Assembly: GCA_963738345.1 (NCBI GenBank)
Contig: CAVTWI010000001.1
Coordinates: forward strand, 62,001 to 126,000
DNA: 64,000 nucleotides
Direction of reading: 5' to 3'
Source: Bog-159 sp963738345
GTDB taxonomy: Bacteria; Acidobacteriota; Terriglobia; Bryobacterales; Bryobacteraceae
Position numbers and translations under genes: made by a program. This document shows positions 26,007 to 35,282 of this stretch, piece by piece. The notes beneath the pieces are model-generated. The model saw only the letters and a program-made list of their open reading frames with translations. It was not told the origin of the DNA and ran no database searches. The number at the start of each line of letters is the position of its first letter. The stretch's first letter is position 1.

Positions 26007-27602
26007 CTAATCCGTTTGAATCACATTCACTTGGCGGAAGCGTGCCGGCGAGCAGCCATGGCTTACTGAGTTGATCTGCTCAGGCTCGCCCTTGCCGTCG
26101 TTGGGCGCGCCCCACTGCTGCCAGTAACTTGGCCCCGCAATCAAATCGAGTGACTGCCAGAAATCCGTGGTGCGCGATTGATAAGCCACGCGCGAAACCA
26201 TGCCGCCTTTCTTGCCGTTCTTGATTTCCCAGAACGCATCGCCGCCAAACTGGAAATTGTAGCGCTGCTGGTCGATTGAGAAACTGCCGTCGCCATCGAT
26301 GAGGATGCCGTCTTCCACGCCCGATATCAAATCGTCCAGGCTGGTCCCTTGCTGGCCAGGTTCGAGCCACACATTAGGCATGCGCTGGAAGGGTACGCTC
26401 GCCCAGTTATCCGCATAGCAACAGCCGCGCGATTCGTGCTCGCCGATCAGGTGCGCCTGGTCGCGAATCGTCTGGTAGTGCTTGAAAATGCCTTTCTCGA
26501 TAATCGGGAACTTAGTGGCCTTCACCCCATCGTCATCGAAGCCGGTAGTGGCCAAGCCCCGATCGGTGGTGCGGTCGCCCCAGATATTCATCAAGTCGCT
26601 ACCGATGCGCTGCTTGCCCATCTTGTCGGTAGTCAGGAAACTGGTGCCCGCGAAGTTGGCTTCATAACCCAGCGCGCGGTCCAGTTCAGTGGAATGCCCG
26701 ATACTCTCGTGGATCGTCAGCCAAAGATGGCTGGGCATCAATACCAGATCTTTCTTGCCCGGAGTGACAGGCGGCGCATTCAAGTGTTCAATAACCTCGC
26801 CCCGGATGCGTTGCGCGTTTTCCACCAGATTCATTAAGGGCACGTACTCATATCCGGCGGTTACTTGCTGCGGCTGATAGCGCCGTGACTTGGTGAGTCC
26901 TCGTTTGAAGTCAGTAGCCGTTGCGTTTACTAACCCATAAGTCTGCAGGTTGAGCTGTTGGATCGAAGAGCCTACCGAAGAGGCGAAGTACTTGTCTTCC
27001 GACCGAAACGACAAATTGCAGCCCGACGAGAAAATGCCCTTCTCCTTCTTCACCTCTGCCGCGGCCCGCCGGATCAGGTCCAGTTTTTCTTCGAGCGGTA
27101 CGGCAAAGGGATCGCGTTCATGCGGAGTCTGCCACCGCTCGCGGTAAACCGGGACTGGCGCCAGTTCAACCGGCTTGGTGCGAATCGCCGCGTTGGCGCG
27201 TGCCACCGACACCGCCTCGCCCACCATACGCGCGATTTCTTCTTTGGTTACCAGCGGCGAGGCTGAGAAGCCCCAAGCCCCGTCCGCGATCACCCGCACG
27301 CCAAAGCCGAATGAGCCGCCGTCAGACACCACGGGGACTTCGAGCGTCTTGCCTGTGCCTCGCTCAGGGTTCAGCCGCACCGTGAGGAATTGCTGGCGAT
27401 AGCGAATGATGCGGATATCGGCGTAAGTCGCCTTCAACCTTTTTGCTTCGTGCAACGCCGCCGCGCCCAGATTCTCCAACTCCGGATTCGGTTTAGTGGA
27501 ACCTTCCGGAGCGGCGAAAAGGCGCGTAGCCAGTGCCGCGGCAGCGCTGGACCCAATAAACGCACGCCGGGTAACCCCCCTTTTAAGCCCGCTGGTGAAC
27601 AT
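26007..27602 (-). CDS. TldD-family metalloprotease with Tat signal
   Basis: The start at ATG 27602 follows AAGGGGAAG. The N-terminus RGVTRRAFIGSSAAAALATR is a strong twin-arginine signal. The catalytic zinc motif appears as TIHESIGHSTELDRALG (HExxxH), followed by SFLTTDKMGKQRIGSDL and the C-terminal barrel. Length (531 aa) is slightly above the usual ~480 because of the signal and an N-terminal extension. TldD is the active subunit of a TldD/TldE peptidase that trims unfolded or ribosomally made peptides. The Tat signal implies action in the periplasm, which is odd since the TldE partner has no signal. TATACT (27631-27626) may be its -10. Confidence 0.85.
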   Translation of the reverse strand: MFTSGLKRGVTRRAFIGSSAAAALATRLFAAPEGSTKPNPELENLGAAALHEAKRLKATYADIRIIRYRQQFLTVRLNPERGTGKTLEVPVVSDGGSFGFGVRVIADGAWGFSASPLVTKEEIARMVGEAVSVARANAAIRTKPVELAPVPVYRERWQTPHERDPFAVPLEEKLDLIRRAAAEVKKEKGIFSSGCNLSFRSEDKYFASSVGSSIQQLNLQTYGLVNATATDFKRGLTKSRRYQPQQVTAGYEYVPLMNLVENAQRIRGEVIEHLNAPPVTPGKKDLVLMPSHLWLTIHESIGHSTELDRALGYEANFAGTSFLTTDKMGKQRIGSDLMNIWGDRTTDRGLATTGFDDDGVKATKFPIIEKGIFKHYQTIRDQAHLIGEHESRGCCYADNWASVPFQRMPNVWLEPGQQGTSLDDLISGVEDGILIDGDGSFSIDQQRYNFQFGGDAFWEIKNGKKGGMVSRVAYQSRTTDFWQSLDLIAGPSYWQQWGAPNDGKGEPEQINSVSHGCSPARFRQVNVIQTD

Positions 27603-27752
27603 AGTCTTCCCCTTGCAAAATATTGAGTATACACAGGCCGGGCCTGCGCGTGGAAATGGAAAAGGGACAGTATTACATTAGCGGTTGCCGGAACGCCCCC
27701 GAACGCATACAATAAACTCCGGCGGTATTTCCGCCGCTCCGAGGGGGAGCCC

Positions 27753-27989
27753 ATGTCCGATCGTGCAATTCTGTTCCTATTCAGCGTGGTGGTGGAGATA
27801 GCAGCGCTGGCCGCCGCGGGATGGCTGCTGGCAACCGGTCAAGCCGCGTCGGTCGATGGATTGTTCCTGCTGCTCACTTGCCTGCTGGTGGCACTGTCGT
27901 TCGGCTTGTACCTGGTCTTCATGATCCGCCGAGCTATGGAACCAGCGACCCCGGCGGTCAAGAAGGCTACGCCCGCCGTCCAGGTGTAG
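27753..27989 (+). CDS. Small two-helix membrane protein (78 aa)
   Basis: Two hydrophobic segments (ILFLFSVVVEIAALAAAGWL and FLLLTCLLVALSFGLYLVFM) predict a helical hairpin in the inner membrane, with a short Pro/Ala/Lys-rich cytosolic tail. The ATG is preceded by GAGGGGGAG at good spacing. TACAAT (27708-27713) is a possible -10. A small stem (CGGCGG 27720-27725 with CCGCCG 27731-27736) lies in the leader. Function unknown. It stands alone between leftward genes. Confidence 0.6.
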   Translation: MSDRAILFLFSVVVEIAALAAAGWLLATGQAASVDGLFLLLTCLLVALSFGLYLVFMIRRAMEPATPAVKKATPAVQV

Positions 27990-28007
27990 CCCAGAAACGC
28001 CTCGCCG

Positions 28008-28700
28008 CTATTTCTTCGCGGGCGGGGCGGTCTTCTTTGCCGCGGGATGGGCCGTCACCGGTGCAGGGCCTTCGCGCGTGATCACCACGCTGATAATCTT
28101 TACGGGCGTCAGCGGTTTACTGTCCGCCGGAGTCGCCGGCACGCGGGCAATCTTCCCTACCAGTTCTTGGCCTTCCACTACCTGGCCGAAAATCGTGTGC
28201 TTGCCATTTAAGTGCGGTGTCGGCACTTCCGTAATAAAAAACTGGCTGCCTCCGGTATGTGGCTGGCCGATATTCGCCATAGCCAACCGTCCCGGCTTAT
28301 CGAAGGTCAGCGATGGTACGAATTCGTCTGGAATGGTGAAGCCCGGATCGCCCATGCCCGTCCCTAACGGATCGCCGCCCTGGATCATGAAATCGGGAAT
28401 CACGCGATGAAAAACGGTGCCTGCATAAAGCGGACGGTTCACCATCTTTCCGGTCTTGGGATCTTTCCACGCCTTCGTCCCACGGGCCAGCCCGACGAAA
28501 TTCTTCACCGTGATAGGCGCTTCCTTCTCGTAAAACTTCACCGTGATGGAACCCATGCTGGTCTTGATGGTCGCGTACAGACCCGGCTCACGCGCGGGAG
28601 TCGCAGCGGGGGCGGCCGCCGGAGGTGTCTGGGCCAGCGCCCCGGCAAGTATTACGAACAAACCGATGGTAGTCTTCATAAGGATCGAATGAACCCTCAT
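28008..28700 (-). CDS. Exported cyclophilin-type peptidyl-prolyl isomerase
   Basis: The start at ATG 28700 follows AAAAAGGAT; longer in-frame extension is out-of-frame noise. A signal peptide (KTTIGLFVILAGALAQ) and a Pro/Ala linker precede the cyclophilin domain: MGSITVKFYEKEAPITVKNF, GTVFHRVIPDFMIQGGDP, GMGDPGFTIPDEF, GRLAMAN, GGSQFFITEVPTPHLNGKHT and IFGQVVEG. The active-site Arg (FHRV), Phe (FMIQGGD) and Gln (SQFFI) are present. The Lys/Ala/Pro-rich tail is unusual but common in this phylum. It probably folds exported proteins. Confidence 0.88.
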   Translation of the reverse strand: MRVHSILMKTTIGLFVILAGALAQTPPAAAPAATPAREPGLYATIKTSMGSITVKFYEKEAPITVKNFVGLARGTKAWKDPKTGKMVNRPLYAGTVFHRVIPDFMIQGGDPLGTGMGDPGFTIPDEFVPSLTFDKPGRLAMANIGQPHTGGSQFFITEVPTPHLNGKHTIFGQVVEGQELVGKIARVPATPADSKPLTPVKIISVVITREGPAPVTAHPAAKKTAPPAKK

Positions 28701-28723
28701 TCTATCCTTTTTCGCCCGCGGCA

Positions 28724-29638
28724 TTAAATACGGGCAGACACCAGCGCCTGTGCCACGCGTGCGATTACCAGTTCCCTGGCCGGCAGATCGTGCCGGCTGC
28801 CCTTCAGGTAGACCGCCAGCGCCAGTTGTCCGGAACCGTGCGGAAGTGTGATCACGCCGACGTCGTTGGTCGAACCGTTCAAGCCCTTCACCGTTCCCGT
28901 GGTGCCGGTCTTGTGCCCTACCACGCAACCCGCCGGGAGCAAACCCTTAATCCGCGCCGGACCGGTGGTTGTGGCTGTCAATATCTGAATGATGCGAGCC
29001 GTGGATTGGGCCGATAACAGTTCCCCGCGGCACAGCCGCCGCAATAACTCCACGGTGCTGTCGGGCGTGCCGGTATCCCGCGGATCGGCGATGAAGGCCG
29101 GCATGGACCGGTCCGCATCCAATCCGCACTGGCGCTCGGTCCGATCAATGCGAATGCCGTCGACGCCCCAACCGCGCATCCGCGCCGTGATCGCCTGTGC
29201 GCCGCCGCCAATGCGGTAAAGCGTTTCTACAGCAGTATTGTCACTCTTTGCGATCATCAACAGCAGCAATTCGTCGAGCGGAAAGTGGCGTTGCTTGGGC
29301 CATCTTTCGCCGACTTCGCTCACATGCGTGGTGACGTCTTGTTTGATGATTTCGACCGTCGCACTGCCGGACAGTTTCCCTTCGTCCACCATCGCCAGAA
29401 TGTGCATCCCAATCGGCAATTTGCAGACGCTCGCCAGCGGGAAACGTTCATCGCCGTGCAGGCTGATGCGCTTGCCCGATGCCAGATCCAGCGCGGTTGC
29501 TCCCAGAGTCCCGTCGGTGCCGTCCGCAATTTGGCGCCAGCGTTCGAGCAGCGTATCCGTTGCAGCGGAGGCCAGGGCCGCGCCGAAAAGGCCGAAATAT
29601 TGCCTTCGCGAATATAGCGGAAGTGACATCAATACCAT
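28724..29638 (-). CDS. Class A beta-lactamase-family serine hydrolase, Tat-exported
   Basis: The motifs of active-site serine beta-lactamases are present: S70-V-C-K73 in PLASVCKLPIG, S-D-N in AKSDNTAVE (residues ~132-134) and K-T-G in GHKTGTTG (~243). A Glu in DRTERQ (~168) would be the general base of the omega loop, but the residue four places on is Gly rather than the usual Asn. The N-terminus YSRRQYFGLFGAALASAA is a twin-arginine signal. ATG 29638 overlaps the upstream cyclase stop (TGATG). It may hydrolyse beta-lactams, but the odd omega loop leaves the spectrum open. Confidence 0.85.
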   Translation of the reverse strand: MVLMSLPLYSRRQYFGLFGAALASAATDTLLERWRQIADGTDGTLGATALDLASGKRISLHGDERFPLASVCKLPIGMHILAMVDEGKLSGSATVEIIKQDVTTHVSEVGERWPKQRHFPLDELLLLMIAKSDNTAVETLYRIGGGAQAITARMRGWGVDGIRIDRTERQCGLDADRSMPAFIADPRDTGTPDSTVELLRRLCRGELLSAQSTARIIQILTATTTGPARIKGLLPAGCVVGHKTGTTGTVKGLNGSTNDVGVITLPHGSGQLALAVYLKGSRHDLPARELVIARVAQALVSARI

Positions 29639-30285
29639 CAAACCACTGCGAAGGCTCGTACCGGAAACGTTCCGAACCGTTTAACCTTTACCGGCGCCGC
29701 GAAGAATCGGAACCCATCCGCCGGCAATGCCTGCAGATTGCAAAGATGCTCGGCGATTGGAATTCCAGCACCCAACAGGATGGAATGCGCGGGACGTGCC
29801 CAATCGGCTGTATTATCGATATTCAAAGAATCGACCCCGGCCATGGCCGCACCTGCATCCGCGATATACTGCGCCGCCTCTGCCGTCAGAAACGGATGCC
29901 CTTCGAAGTATTGCGCCGTCGCCCAATGGCGATCCCAGCCGGTATGAATCAGAATCGCCTTGCCTTTGAGGTCCGCATCGCCCAATGCCGCGCGGCCGAT
30001 GGCGCGGCCGGAAGTCCGCACCACGACGCCTTCCAGATTCGCCAGCGATTCCAGTCTTAACTCGGAGAGATCCGCGCCATCGGAATACCGGTGGAACGGC
30101 GAGTCCACGTAGGTGCCCGTGTTCGCTACCATCTCAATTTTGCCGATGTGGAACTCGGTTCCCGGCGCGTAAATCTTGCGCGAATCCTCGCGACTCAGGA
30201 AGTCACAAATGACTGGCGCGGGCAAACCTTTGTAAGTGATCAGTCCGTGCTCAACCGTATGACTCAGATCGATCAGGATCGCCAT
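29638..30285 (-). CDS. Cyclase-family metal hydrolase (kynurenine-formamidase-like)
   Basis: The 215-aa protein begins LIDLSHTVEHGLITYKGLP and contains NTGTYVDSPFHRY, the HxGTxxDxPxH-like signature of the cyclase family with the first His replaced by Asn in this copy. DWARPAHSILLGAGIPIAEHL is the usual C-terminal segment. These enzymes are metal-dependent amidohydrolases or lactonases; substrate unknown. Truncated copies of the same gene lie at 35138-35262 and in the mosaic at 30764-31030. It is translationally coupled to the beta-lactamase gene. Confidence 0.8.
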   Translation of the reverse strand: MAILIDLSHTVEHGLITYKGLPAPVICDFLSREDSRKIYAPGTEFHIGKIEMVANTGTYVDSPFHRYSDGADLSELRLESLANLEGVVVRTSGRAIGRAALGDADLKGKAILIHTGWDRHWATAQYFEGHPFLTAEAAQYIADAGAAMAGVDSLNIDNTADWARPAHSILLGAGIPIAEHLCNLQALPADGFRFFAAPVKVKRFGTFPVRAFAVV

Positions 30286-30291
30286 TCGCCC

Positions 30292-30735
30292 TTATACGCT
30301 CGCTGATGCAGCCACGTAGATTGGCGCAGGTTCGCCGCCGCTGATTTGTCGCATCAAGCCCATCTCATCCCAGTTCTGCCAGGCTTCGATCATGCGCCCC
30401 TGGGCAAATCGAATGACAGAGGTTCCAGTACATGTCAAATGCTTGCCTGTCGCCGGAACGCCAAGCGCGTCTCCGGTATGTCGCATCGTGGCTGTCCACC
30501 GCGCGCAGCACAGATCGCCTTCGGCGATCACCATCGAGACTTCGACGTGGTGGTCGGAGAATGCCGCTTGCATTCGGTCATAGAAAGGCTTGAATCCGTC
30601 CGGACCCGCGGCGGATACGTTTCCGTCGTGCAGGACGCATTCCGTAGGCATCATCTCATCAATAGCTTCCCGGCGGCCCTTATTCCATACTTCGTCAAAC
30701 CAGCGCTTCGTTAGTTCTTTGTTGTATTCGGACAT
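30292..30735 (-). CDS. SnoaL-like ester cyclase/nuclear-transport-factor-2 fold protein
   Basis: ATG 30735 follows GGGAGGG, so the longer start eight codons upstream is rejected. The 147-aa product has the typical sequence of the family: ELTKRWFDEVWNKGRREAID, CVLHDGN, GPDGFKPFYDRMQAAFSDHH, TATMRHTGDALGVPATGKHL and RFAQGRMIEAWQNWDEMGLM. SnoaL-like proteins are small alpha+beta cone folds acting as cyclases, isomerases or hydrolases. The substrate is unknown. It lies 6 bases upstream of the cyclase-family gene, likely the first gene of that three-gene operon. Confidence 0.78.
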   Translation of the reverse strand: MSEYNKELTKRWFDEVWNKGRREAIDEMMPTECVLHDGNVSAAGPDGFKPFYDRMQAAFSDHHVEVSMVIAEGDLCCARWTATMRHTGDALGVPATGKHLTCTGTSVIRFAQGRMIEAWQNWDEMGLMRQISGGEPAPIYVAASASV

Positions 30736-30763
30736 GAACCCTCCCGCGGGTGCCACTATATCA

Positions 30764-31030
30764 CAACCGTATGAGTCAGATCGATCACAATCGAAATGCG
30801 ATCAGGGCACCAGACCGCTAAGCCACCACTCCAGCCGATAGCTCCGTCTCTCCCCCCGGCAGCAGGGCGCCTTTTTCCAGATGCCGGACCTTTGTCGCAA
30901 AGCGCGCCGCGTGCGGATCGTGCGTCACCATCACGATGGTCTTGTCGTACTCTTTGTTCAGCCTTGAGAGCAGTGTGCGAACTGCGAAGGCTCGCACGGA
31001 AAGATTTCCGAACGCTTCTGCGCTCCTGTC
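30764..31030 (-). pseudogene. Mosaic of cyclase and ABC-ATPase fragments
   Basis: Reading leftward this stretch holds three parts. First is a degenerate copy of the cyclase 3' end (about 31030-30983, reading FGNLSVRAFAV against FGTFPVRAFAVV in the intact gene). Then comes the 3' end of the LolD-like ATPase gene (30976-30818, 157 of 159 bases identical to 35441-35283). Last is a degenerate cyclase 5' end (about 30800-30764). No complete gene is left. The order ABC-3' then cyclase-5' is the same as at the intact operon. Confidence 0.7.
30818..30976. repeat. 159-bp direct repeat, left copy
   Basis: Identical to 35283-35441 except for two substitutions that I could find by eye. Both copies are in the same orientation and 4465 bp apart, enclosing two secreted-protein genes. 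Confidence 0.85.
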
Positions 31031-31197
31031 AACGCTTTGATAATGCGGGCCGATCCGCCACAAACCGTCGCTGCGTCCCAACTCCGCCACGGCCTAAGCC
31101 AATGTTGCCGGGCGGTCGTCAATCCGAAGCGTTTTCATGATCGAGGAGTCCTCCATCACGCCTTTGGAGAGTTGAATAATTTTTACGTTAATATTAC

Positions 31198-31226
31198 TTG
31201 ACACGTCGATGAGCCTCATGTAATCT
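31198..31226 (+). promoter_or_regulatory. Promoter of the beta-propeller-like gene
   Basis: TTGACA (31198-31203), a 17-bp spacer and TAATCT (31221-31226), with an A/T-rich stretch upstream (31174-31196) resembling an UP element. The ATG is 19 bases downstream of the -10 and preceded by GGAAGG. Confidence 0.65.
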
Positions 31227-31245
31227 CGACCATACGGAAGGCTTC

Positions 31246-33703
31246 ATGCCAAATTATTCCTTGTCCTCGCGCGCCGCTGGCCGGTGCGCCTATTTGGTGC
31301 TGTTAGCCGCCTGCTGGCTGGCTCCCCCCCCCCCTGCGAGCGCAACCGTGCTCCGGCGCGTTTCTTCCCTGCGTTCTGACCTCTCAATACGGCAACCAGC
31401 GCCAGGCATACAACCCCAGTGAGGCCGTCCTGACGACTACTACAGTCGGCAATCTAACGCAACTTGCGTCTCTACTGGTCGATACTCCGCCTTCCGGAAC
31501 CGGCCTCGGGGGTTACAATCCTATCTACGCCCAGCCGCTCTACGTGGCAGGCATCACGATGAGTTCCGCTTATCAGCAGAACTGCCAGAACCTGACGAAC
31601 AACGGCAAGAAGGCCTGCAACATGCTTGTCGCGGTGACACTCTACGGCAGCATCTGGGCATGGAACGCCGACACCGGGCAAACTATCTTCTCGCGGGCCG
31701 CGCTGTGGAACGACTGTGGCCCCGGCAGTAGCATCGCTACAAGCACCGACGGCGGCGCGGGGAGCCTCCCGGCCGCGGGCATCGTCTCCACACCAGTCAT
31801 AGACCCGACTCTATCGCCGCCCGCAATGTTCCTCACCAGCCTGTGTGCGAGTTCGTCCGGCACGCCGTCTTGGTATCTCCACGAGGTGGATCTAACCACC
31901 GGGGGGTACGATGTCTGCGTCGGAGGAACCTATGGAACAGGGGGAACTTGCGTGGGCGGGACGGCCCAGGACATACCCATCAGCAGTACCACAGCCGCCT
32001 ACGACGGTGCCGACGATGAGTCCAACGGTACTGCGCCGTTTGTCTCGGCCGAAGTGCTCCAGCGGTCTGCTCTATTGGAAACTCCCGCGGCATCTGGTAC
32101 GCCGCCTATCGTCTATTTTTCCTTTGGCTCAGCGGTTCCCGAAGGCTACGCCGTTAACGCCAACGGGGTCCTCTCATACTGGAAATATCACGGCTGGGTT
32201 TTCGGTTATCCCCTTGGCGCGGGCGGCGCGCTGGGTGCGCCCTACTCCTTCGATCCGACTCCGACCGGTTACAATGCGGTGGGCACGCCGCCCTGCAGCC
32301 AGAATTGCGCTACCCCCGGCAGCACCAGTTGTGTGCCATCGGGATACCAGAATTCCCCGAACTGGTGCGGGCATGGCGGCGGGGCCTGGATGTCCGGACG
32401 GGGCATGGCTGCCGATACCATATCGTCGGTCTCGCACGCGTTCTTGGGCATTGGCAACGGGGCGTTCCAAAACGGCAATGGCTCAGCCAACAACTGGGGG
32501 CAGAGCATCGTGGATTTTCAGTCCACTAGCCCGGGTCAGCCGTCTTCAAGCAATTACTTCACTGCGCACGGCGGCAGCGCGTTAGCCGTTGCGCCGACTT
32601 TGGGGACTTACACGTGTCCAAACGAGCCCGGCAACACTTGCAAGTATACGGTGGAAGTCCAAAACGAGAACGACTGGGACATGTCCGTGGGCGGAATTCT
32701 GCTCTTTCAGGGGCCCACCGGGGGCAACTGGCTCGTGACAGTCGACAAGGCAGGTTACGGATATCTTTTGGACCAGACCGCGTTGGGCGGATTCGCCCCC
32801 AACGATACCGGCAATTTGTTCCCTTTCGGAGCCGTCTCCCAGTTATGTCCGTCGTTGGGCTTCGGCGCGGCCGCTAATTGCCACCGCATTACTAACTTGG
32901 CCCTCTACAGCAATGCAGGCGCCGGAACATACACGCTGTACTACTGGCCTTATAATGAGATCCTGACCGGCATCCAGTTTTCGTATAACGAGGCCAGCAA
33001 CGCCGGGAACGGTACGATCCAATCAACCGGAACGACGGTGGCCCTAACCAGCGCATGCACCTTTCGTAGCTCTTCAGCCCCTTGTTTTACTGACCAACTC
33101 GTGGTGGGCGACGTGCTAGTCGCAGGTTCGCAATCGCAGACAGTTACCGCGATCGATCCAGCCGGCGCGTCGATCACCGTCAGCCCCGGATTTAGCCCAA
33201 ACGTCAATACGGCTACCTGGAGCTACAGCGGTTATTTCGTAAATCCGGTATACGACAATAAGCCCACCACTGGCAGCCCTGTGGACCTAAACGTCGGGTA
33301 TGCCGGGGGGGCCGTGGAGGTCACCTCGAATGGCGGTAATACCGGCAGCGCCCTTGTGTGGGGCTTGGCGACATTGCCAACGTCCAACTCTCCGAACGGC
33401 GCTGGTGTGCTGAATGCTTATAATACAGCGTTGAACCTGCAATGGTCGAGCAATAACAGCGCATTCGATCCGACCTTCACTGTTGTGTACCCGCCCTTCA
33501 ACTGCCCCGGTATCACCGGTGGATGCGCGAGTCTGGCGGCGACATTCGCTATGCCGACCATCGCAAAGGGGAGTGTCTACATCCCGACTTTCGGGATCAG
33601 CTACACTTCCAAGAACTCCAGTTGCACATCCACCTCGCCGTGCTCCGGCCTGGTAGTTTATTGCGGTCCCGGAACAACGGCGTGCAACGGCAGTTGGCAG
33701 TGA
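31246..33703 (+). CDS. Large secreted protein, PQQ-like propeller type, frameshifted at a C11 tract
   Basis: ATG 31246 gives a signal peptide (CAYLVLLAACWLAPPP). An 11-base C run (31324-31334) then puts the rest out of frame; 10 Cs would join it to the long open frame ending at 33703. The joined mature protein (about 800 aa) starts QPCSGAFLPCVLTSQYGNQ and shows AVTLYGSIWAWNADTGQTIF, WYLHEVDLTTG and LVTVDKAGYGYLLDQT. These are beta-propeller blades of the PQQ-binding-like type, and there are many Cys and Gly/Ser/Asn-rich loops. The substrate or ligand is unknown. The homopolymer may be an error or a contingency tract. Confidence 0.72.
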
Positions 33704-33758
33704 CGCCGTTCGGGCGTGCCTAGCCAGATGATTCGCATTTTGCCGAAGGGAGTCCTCA

Positions 33759-35085
33759 ATGAAACTGACTAATTCTATCTCACGTTGCTTCATTCCACTT
33801 ACACTTTTGGCCTCGTGTGCCGTAATCTTCAGCGCACCGCCGGCGGGCGGACAGGCGACCTTTCGGGTCGTCTCGTACTTGAACCAGATACAATACCCAA
33901 TAGGCCTCACTGAATGGTCCCCCGGTTTATTCTATTCGATCGCTGGGGGGGGGAGCTCCCGCTCTGTTTTCAGTTGATACTCAAGGGGCCAAGAGGGTCT
34001 TAGCCACTTTCCCGGCAGGTAATAACCTCTCGTCTATGCTAGTAAACTCGGCTAACGGCCGGTTTTATACCGCCGTGGTGGCCCAGATTAACCCCGCCAA
34101 CGTCGTTTCCGTAGCTTCTGCGCCCGGCACGAAGCGAGTCTACTCACCTTTGAACCTTTTCCCTGAGTTCACGCAGGGATTGCCGGATGGCCGGCTGCTG
34201 GGTGTCGCGATAGCCCTTTCATCAAACCCGTACTACCTGGTCAGTGCAGACCAAACAGGAAACGTAACTCCGATTTACACATTTCCGTCGGGCGAGCGGC
34301 TTCCCATCACCGCGTTATACGCAACCGATGGAAACTACTACGGGATTTCGTACCTGCCGGATACCTCCGGTTATGTGTACCGCGTGACTCCCGCGGGGGG
34401 CCTGACGAAATTGTCGACCTTCCCCCCAAAGACCTTCCTCATGCCCGCCTTCTCTCCGCTCCTCCAGAGCACCGACGGTAATCTCTACGGCGCCACCCAA
34501 TCGGGAGGCACTAACGGCACCGGCACGATTTACAAGCTTACGCTTGCGGGCGACTATACGCTGCTCTACACGTTCCCCAGCGGTGGATACTACCACCCCA
34601 GCACGCTGATCGAAGGATCCGACGGCAACCTCTACGGCTCCACGCTGGGCGCCGGGAGCCAACTCTTTCGGATCACCAAGTCGGGCCAGTATACGCTGCT
34701 GTACACCATGGCTCTCGGCCTTGATGGGCAATGTCAGTGCCAGTTGGTCCAGGGCAGCGACGGCACGATCTATGGGACCGCAGCTACCGGGGGGAAGACG
34801 GGCGCGGGGGATGTGTTTGCGCTCAATGCGGGTCTTCCCAAGCCTGCGCCACGGGCGCTACGCTTTACGCCGGAATCGGGCGCAGCGGGCACGCAGGTCC
34901 TGCTTTGGGGGGCCAATCTGCTCTCGCCTACCGTAGAGTTCAACGGCGTTGCCGCCTCCGCGGTGGCTAATAGCGGATCGAACTACATTATCGCGACCGT
35001 TCCGGCCGGCGCGACCACCGGGCCGATCACGGTGACAACGCCAGGCGGCTCGAGCTCCACTACCTCCAGTTTCATTATCAAGTAG
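33759..35085 (+). CDS. Secreted GloVer-repeat protein with IPT/TIG-like C-terminus, frameshifted at a G9 tract
   Basis: ATG 33759 follows AAGGGAG and encodes a signal peptide (CFIPLTLLASCAVIFSAPPA). A G9 run (33945-33953) breaks the frame; 8 Gs would restore it. Several copies of a repeat of the type DGNLYGATQSGGTNGTGTIY, YTLLYTFPSG, DGNLYGSTLG, LYTMALGLDGQ and DGTIYGTAATGG identify the GloVer tandem-repeat family. A C-terminal ~80 residues (TPESGAAGTQVLLWGANL, GPITVTTPGG) resemble an IPT/TIG Ig-like domain. It is probably cell-surface or extracellular. It lies 55 bases behind the previous secreted gene. Confidence 0.75.
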
Positions 35086-35137
35086 CCGTTGCAGGTCAGA
35101 GGATAGCGCGAACGAGCTGCCAGCCCCAGTTATGACA

Positions 35138-35262
35138 TGTCGCGCGTAGAGCTTGCACGAGTCCTCGCGCGTCAGCAAGTCGCAAATGACCGGCGCGGGC
35201 AAGCCTTTGTAAGTGATCAGTCCGTGCTCAATCGTATGACTTAGATCGATCAGGATCGCCAT
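35138..35262 (-). pseudogene. Truncated 5' end of a cyclase-family gene
   Basis: About 40 codons match the start of the 29638-30285 gene (ILIDLSHTIEHGLITYKGLP, then PAPVICDLLTREDS), roughly 90% identical in DNA by eye. The similarity stops at about 35138 and the frame runs on into unrelated sequence antisense to the GloVer gene. It follows the ABC-ATPase gene by 20 bases, so a cyclase was once the last gene of that operon. Confidence 0.75.
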
Positions 35263-35282
35263 CCGGCCAGCGTACCAAACTG

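Noticed and set aside
25160..26074. Long plus-strand open frame antisense to the TldE gene
   Set aside because: It mirrors a well-supported protease gene, has no ribosome site and a composition typical of a shadow frame.
30818..31090. 90-codon ABC-like ORF as a gene
   Set aside because: It lacks Walker A, signature and Walker B and is a fusion of copied 3' ends, so it is listed as a mosaic fragment.
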